Assembly (NCBI GenBank): GCA_903904495.1
Contig: CAIVCU010000272.1
Span: forward strand, 1-9,477
Direction: 5' to 3'
Length of the DNA: 9,477 bases
From: an uncultured Chlorobiaceae bacterium
GTDB taxonomy: Bacteria; Bacteroidota; Chlorobiia; Chlorobiales; Chlorobiaceae
Shown: piece after piece, positions 6,470 through 9,477 of the stretch
Position numbering within the stretch: position 1 is the first letter of the stretch
Layout: each line of letters starts with the position of its first letter
The notes under the pieces: generated by a model
Seen by the model: the letters and a program-made list of their open reading frames with translations, nothing else
What the model was told of the DNA's origin: nothing
The model's database searches: none
Position numbers and translations under genes: made by a program

Positions 6470-7788
6470 AGGTTTTCAGCAAAACTGTCAAGCTCCTCTT
6501 TTGTCCGTTTTTCCGTAACTGCTACAAGCAGACCGGTTTCATCGTGCGCAGCAAGATCATAACCGGCAAATACATTCTTTTCCAGCATCGCCGCAATCAC
6601 TGCGGCAGCTGGAATTGGAGTCTCCACCACGAATTCACGGAAATATGATGACTTGTATTTCAGGGAGTATCCCGGAATAGCGGCAATTTTTTTCGCCAGG
6701 TAGTGCGCTTTCTGTGCGGATTGTGCAGCAACTTCCCGAATACCCTCCCTGCCAAGCAATGAAAGATATACTGCGGCCTGAAGAGCGTTAAGCGCCTGGT
6801 TACTGCAGATGTTTGACGTAGCTTTTTCGCGGCGGATATGCTGCTCGCGCGTTTGCAGGGTAAGAATAAACCCATCCTCGCTATCCCTGTCTTTGGTCAT
6901 CCCCACCAGACGGCCGGGAATCTTGCGGACAAGCTGCTGTTTCACTGTAAATATTCCGAGGTATGGACCGCCAAAATTCTGAGCATTACCCAGCGGCTGA
7001 CCTTCGCCAACAGCTATATCTGCCCCATAGCTGCCTGGAGCAGCCAATACACCGAGAGAGAGCGGATCGGCTGAAACTATAAACAGTGCACCGTTGGCAT
7101 GAGCGATATCTCTTATCACCTCAACATCTTCAAGACAGCCATAAAAATTCGGCTGCTGAACAACAATTGCAGCAACACTGTCGGTAACAAAGCCTTTCAA
7201 TGAAATGATACTGCCGATACCGTCTTCAAGAGTATTCTGTATGACGGCAGTATGGCCGGATGCTTCAAGATAGGTTTTCAGAACAGCGCTATTGTAAGGA
7301 TGAAGCTTTCCAGCCACCACGACCTGGCCCCGGCCTGTGACGTTCATGGCCATCAATACAGCTTCGGCGAGAGCTGTAGCTCCGTCATACATTGACGCAT
7401 TGGTTACATCCATCTCGTATAGACGGCATATAAGACTCTGGTATTCATAAATCGCCTGCAGGGTACCCTGAGATACCTCCGCCTGGTAAGGTGTATATGC
7501 CGTGTAGAACTCACTGCGGGATGCAATGGTCTTTATGGCTACAGGAATAAAATGGTCATAGGCCCCTCCGCCGAGAAAACTGACATAATCGGAGGTGCTC
7601 CGATTGGCAGAGGCAAGACCTTCAAGCAGTTTGCGAACCTGGAGTTCATCTAAAGCAGGGAAAACATCCAGGGCTTTTTTCAGACGGATCTCTTCAGGAA
7701 TGTCGGCAATAAGTTCATCAAAGGAGGCTGCTCCGATTGCGCGAAGCATTTCCTCTCTATCGCTTGCGGTATTGACAATGAATGGCAT
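6454..7788 (-). CDS. gcvPA: glycine dehydrogenase (decarboxylating) subunit 1
   Basis: This is the N-terminal half of the P-protein of the glycine cleavage system. With the PLP-carrying subunit 2 (gcvPB, not in the window) it decarboxylates glycine and passes the aminomethyl group to lipoyl-GcvH. The 444-residue length is normal for the split form. Family blocks seen: [13 protein letters not shown] (70-82), [14 protein letters not shown] (98-111), [25 protein letters not shown] (114-138), a central [10 protein letters not shown], and [15 protein letters not shown]. The PLP-binding lysine motif is not expected in this subunit. It lies 31 bases downstream of gcvH on the same strand and is probably co-transcribed. 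No SD is seen before the ATG. Its end overlaps dapA. Confidence 0.95.
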   Translation of the reverse strand: MPFIVNTASDREEMLRAIGAASFDELIADIPEEIRLKKALDVFPALDELQVRKLLEGLASANRSTSDYVSFLGGGAYDHFIPVAIKTIASRSEFYTAYTPYQAEVSQGTLQAIYEYQSLICRLYEMDVTNASMYDGATALAEAVLMAMNVTGRGQVVVAGKLHPYNSAVLKTYLEASGHTAVIQNTLEDGIGSIISLKGFVTDSVAAIVVQQPNFYGCLEDVEVIRDIAHANGALFIVSADPLSLGVLAAPGSYGADIAVGEGQPLGNAQNFGGPYLGIFTVKQQLVRKIPGRLVGMTKDRDSEDGFILTLQTREQHIRREKATSNICSNQALNALQAAVYLSLLGREGIREVAAQSAQKAHYLAKKIAAIPGYSLKYKSSYFREFVVETPIPAAAVIAAMLEKNVFAGYDLAAHDETGLLVAVTEKRTKEELDSFAENLGALI

Positions 7789-7819
7789 CGCTGGTAATAA
7801 ACTGTTGGATAAAAAAGAG

Positions 7820-8203
7820 TTACTCCCCTATCAGCTGACGATATGCAGTAGCGTCAAGAAGCGCATTGACTGCTTCAGGATTATCAATCTTTATCTTGAC
7901 CAGCCAGCCGTTGGTATAAGGCTCCTGATTAACGATTTCAGCATTGTCAAGCGAAGCATTCACTTCAAGTATTTCACCGGCAACCGGGGCAAAAAGATCA
8001 GCTACTGTTTTTACAGCCTCAACGGTGCCGAACACCTCATGATCTTTGAGCTTTGTGCCAGCAGCTTTCAGCTCTACAAAAACAATATCGCCAAGCTCTG
8101 ACTGGGCAAAGTCAGTAATGCCGACCAGTGCTGAACTGCCATCTTCAAGCAGTTTGATCCATTCGTGGTCTTTGGTATAACGAAGATTTTCAAGAATAGT
8201 CAT
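7820..8203 (-). CDS. gcvH: glycine cleavage system H protein
   Basis: GcvH carries the aminomethyl intermediate on a lipoyl arm between the P, T and L proteins of the glycine cleavage complex. The 127-residue length and fold are typical: [10 protein letters not shown] (8-17), [20 protein letters not shown] (27-46), the lipoyl-attachment loop [19 protein letters not shown] with modified Lys65, and NGWLVKIKI near the C-terminus. It is the first gene of a gcvH-gcvPA pair. The upstream 132-base gap separates it from rlmB and shows no glycine riboswitch. No SD precedes the ATG. The T protein and subunit 2 of the P protein must be elsewhere. Confidence 0.96.
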   Translation of the reverse strand: MTILENLRYTKDHEWIKLLEDGSSALVGITDFAQSELGDIVFVELKAAGTKLKDHEVFGTVEAVKTVADLFAPVAGEILEVNASLDNAEIVNQEPYTNGWLVKIKIDNPEAVNALLDATAYRQLIGE

Positions 8204-8335
8204 GGCAAAGAGAAGGTGTGTTATTTGAGTTCCGATGGTAGTAACTGAACAGTGACAAACAAGGTAATATTTTTTTTCAAAGAGCTGAAAAAAGAGAGAA
8301 TAAAAATCCTTTCAACTCATTGACACAAAAGGGCG

Positions 8336-9082
8336 TTATGCAAGCCGCTGCCTCATGGCTTCATAGAGCAGTACTCCGGCCGTCACACTGACATTAAGAG
8401 ACTCCACACATCCAGCCATGGGAATACGGACAACATGATCACAGAACTCCAACGCTTCGGGAGCAAGCCCGCTCCCCTCCATACCGAGCACAATTGCCGT
8501 AGATTTTTTCATGTCAGCGTCGGTATAGTTAAGCTCTGCATCCATATCGGCAGCTATGATCTGAACGTTCTGCAAATGGAGAAATTCCAGAGCGCGCACA
8601 AGACTTTTAACCTTGCATACCCTCATGTGTGAGAGTGCACCGGCAGAGGCTTTATTTACAACGGCATTGACGGGTGAACCCCTTCCTTCGACAAGGACAA
8701 CAGCATCAGCTGCGACAGCCTCAGCAGTTCTGATAATGGCTCCGATATTGTGAGGATCATCCAGGCCCTGAAGCACAACAAAAAGGGGAAATGTGTTACG
8801 AGGGCTTTGCAGCACCTCCTCAAGCGAATAATAGGTAACGGAGCTGATCAGAGCACAAACGCCCTGATGCTTTGTTGTTCCTGCAATCAGGGAAAGTTTT
8901 TCAAGCCGTGCTTTGCCGGTTACGAGCTTCAGCCTTCTTGCGCTGATTATAATTTCCTTGAGCTTCGGGTGAGAGGTATTAAACTGAAAATAAATCTTCT
9001 CGATGGTCTCCGGTTTTTGCTGGAGAAGCTCAAGAACAGCGTTCCTGCCATACACTATGTTTTCAGAATGTTCCGCGTCCAT
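8336..9082 (-). CDS. rlmB: TrmH/SpoU-family 23S rRNA 2'-O-methyltransferase
   Basis: An S-adenosylmethionine-dependent RNA 2'-O-ribose methyltransferase of the trefoil-knot SPOUT class; RlmB methylates a guanosine in the 23S rRNA peptidyl-transferase region. The 248-residue protein has an N-terminal substrate-binding domain (IVYGRNAVLELL, about 9-20, to residue 80) and the three SpoU motifs: DDPHNIGAIIRTAEA (108-122, Asn112 and Arg118), LGMEGSGL (199-206), and IPMAGCVESLNVSVTAG (220-236). It matches the 'group 3' TrmH family. The exact target nucleotide cannot be proven from sequence, so the symbol is by family. An SD-like AGAGG (minus strand, 9087-9091) sits 4 bases before the ATG, one of the few genes here with one. 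Confidence 0.92.
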   Translation of the reverse strand: MDAEHSENIVYGRNAVLELLQQKPETIEKIYFQFNTSHPKLKEIIISARRLKLVTGKARLEKLSLIAGTTKHQGVCALISSVTYYSLEEVLQSPRNTFPLFVVLQGLDDPHNIGAIIRTAEAVAADAVVLVEGRGSPVNAVVNKASAGALSHMRVCKVKSLVRALEFLHLQNVQIIAADMDAELNYTDADMKKSTAIVLGMEGSGLAPEALEFCDHVVRIPMAGCVESLNVSVTAGVLLYEAMRQRLA

Positions 9083-9199
9083 AAAACCTCTTTTCCTTTT
9101 CTAATCTGAATGTTAAAATAAGCAAATAATCGTGTTCATGCAGGGCTTGGAATATGCTCTGGCAGTTGACTCTGTGTATCAATGCCGAAATCTAATTAA

Positions 9200-9477
<278 letters not shown>

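Noticed and set aside
7595..8101. 168-residue plus-strand open frame
   Set aside because: It lies antisense across gcvPA and gcvH, both of which are well-supported genes, and its translation resembles no family.
8204..8335. glycine riboswitch before gcvH
   Set aside because: The gap is 132 bases, AT-rich, and shows none of the conserved paired-aptamer elements; only a weak AT-only hairpin (8272-8293) is present.
8750..9109. 119-residue plus-strand open frame
   Set aside because: It is antisense to rlmB, whose motifs are intact.

Overview
The window looks like chromosomal DNA of a green sulfur bacterium (Chlorobiota; Chlorobium/Pelodictyon-like). This rests on several points read together. 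The encoded proteins, such as the short two-helix phosphatidylserine decarboxylase, the split glycine dehydrogenase and DapA, look Chlorobium-like to me. A pyruvate:ferredoxin oxidoreductase gene starts at the right edge, and in these organisms that enzyme serves the reductive TCA cycle. Base composition is moderate, and most genes lack a clear Shine-Dalgarno sequence. The species is an inference from memory of these families; no search was run.

Left edge (1-860): a G-rich 23-bp tandem array (5 copies, 1-115) and a related 24-bp repeat (147-204) have replaced the 3' part of a leftward tilS gene. Only the N-terminal PP-loop domain of the tRNA-Ile lysidine synthetase remains, fused to a repeat-encoded tail. 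This is the most unusual part of the window. A divergent intergenic region follows.

Centre left (861-4688), all rightward: psd (phosphatidylethanolamine synthesis), tatA (twin-arginine translocase), an intrinsic terminator, recN (double-strand break repair), then two small single-domain genes, a RibD_C/dihydrofolate-reductase-like protein and a TfoX N-terminal-domain protein. They look like independent housekeeping or accessory genes placed side by side rather than one pathway.

Centre (4689-5570): a gene for a small secreted Ala/Lys-rich, histone-H1-like cationic protein, closed by a very strong intrinsic terminator, then a non-coding stretch holding a putative dapA promoter and a palindrome.

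Right (5571-9477): rightward dapA (lysine/diaminopimelate pathway) runs tail-to-tail, with an 8-base overlap, into a leftward gcvH-gcvPA pair of the glycine cleavage system. Upstream of these is leftward rlmB (rRNA 2'-O-methyltransferase). A divergent region with a good candidate promoter and an adjacent inverted repeat leads to the rightward nifJ start, which is cut off by the window edge.

Apart from the repeat-invaded tilS and the small cationic secreted protein, this is an ordinary core-genome region. I see no CRISPR array, transposase, phage gene, tRNA, rRNA or defence system.
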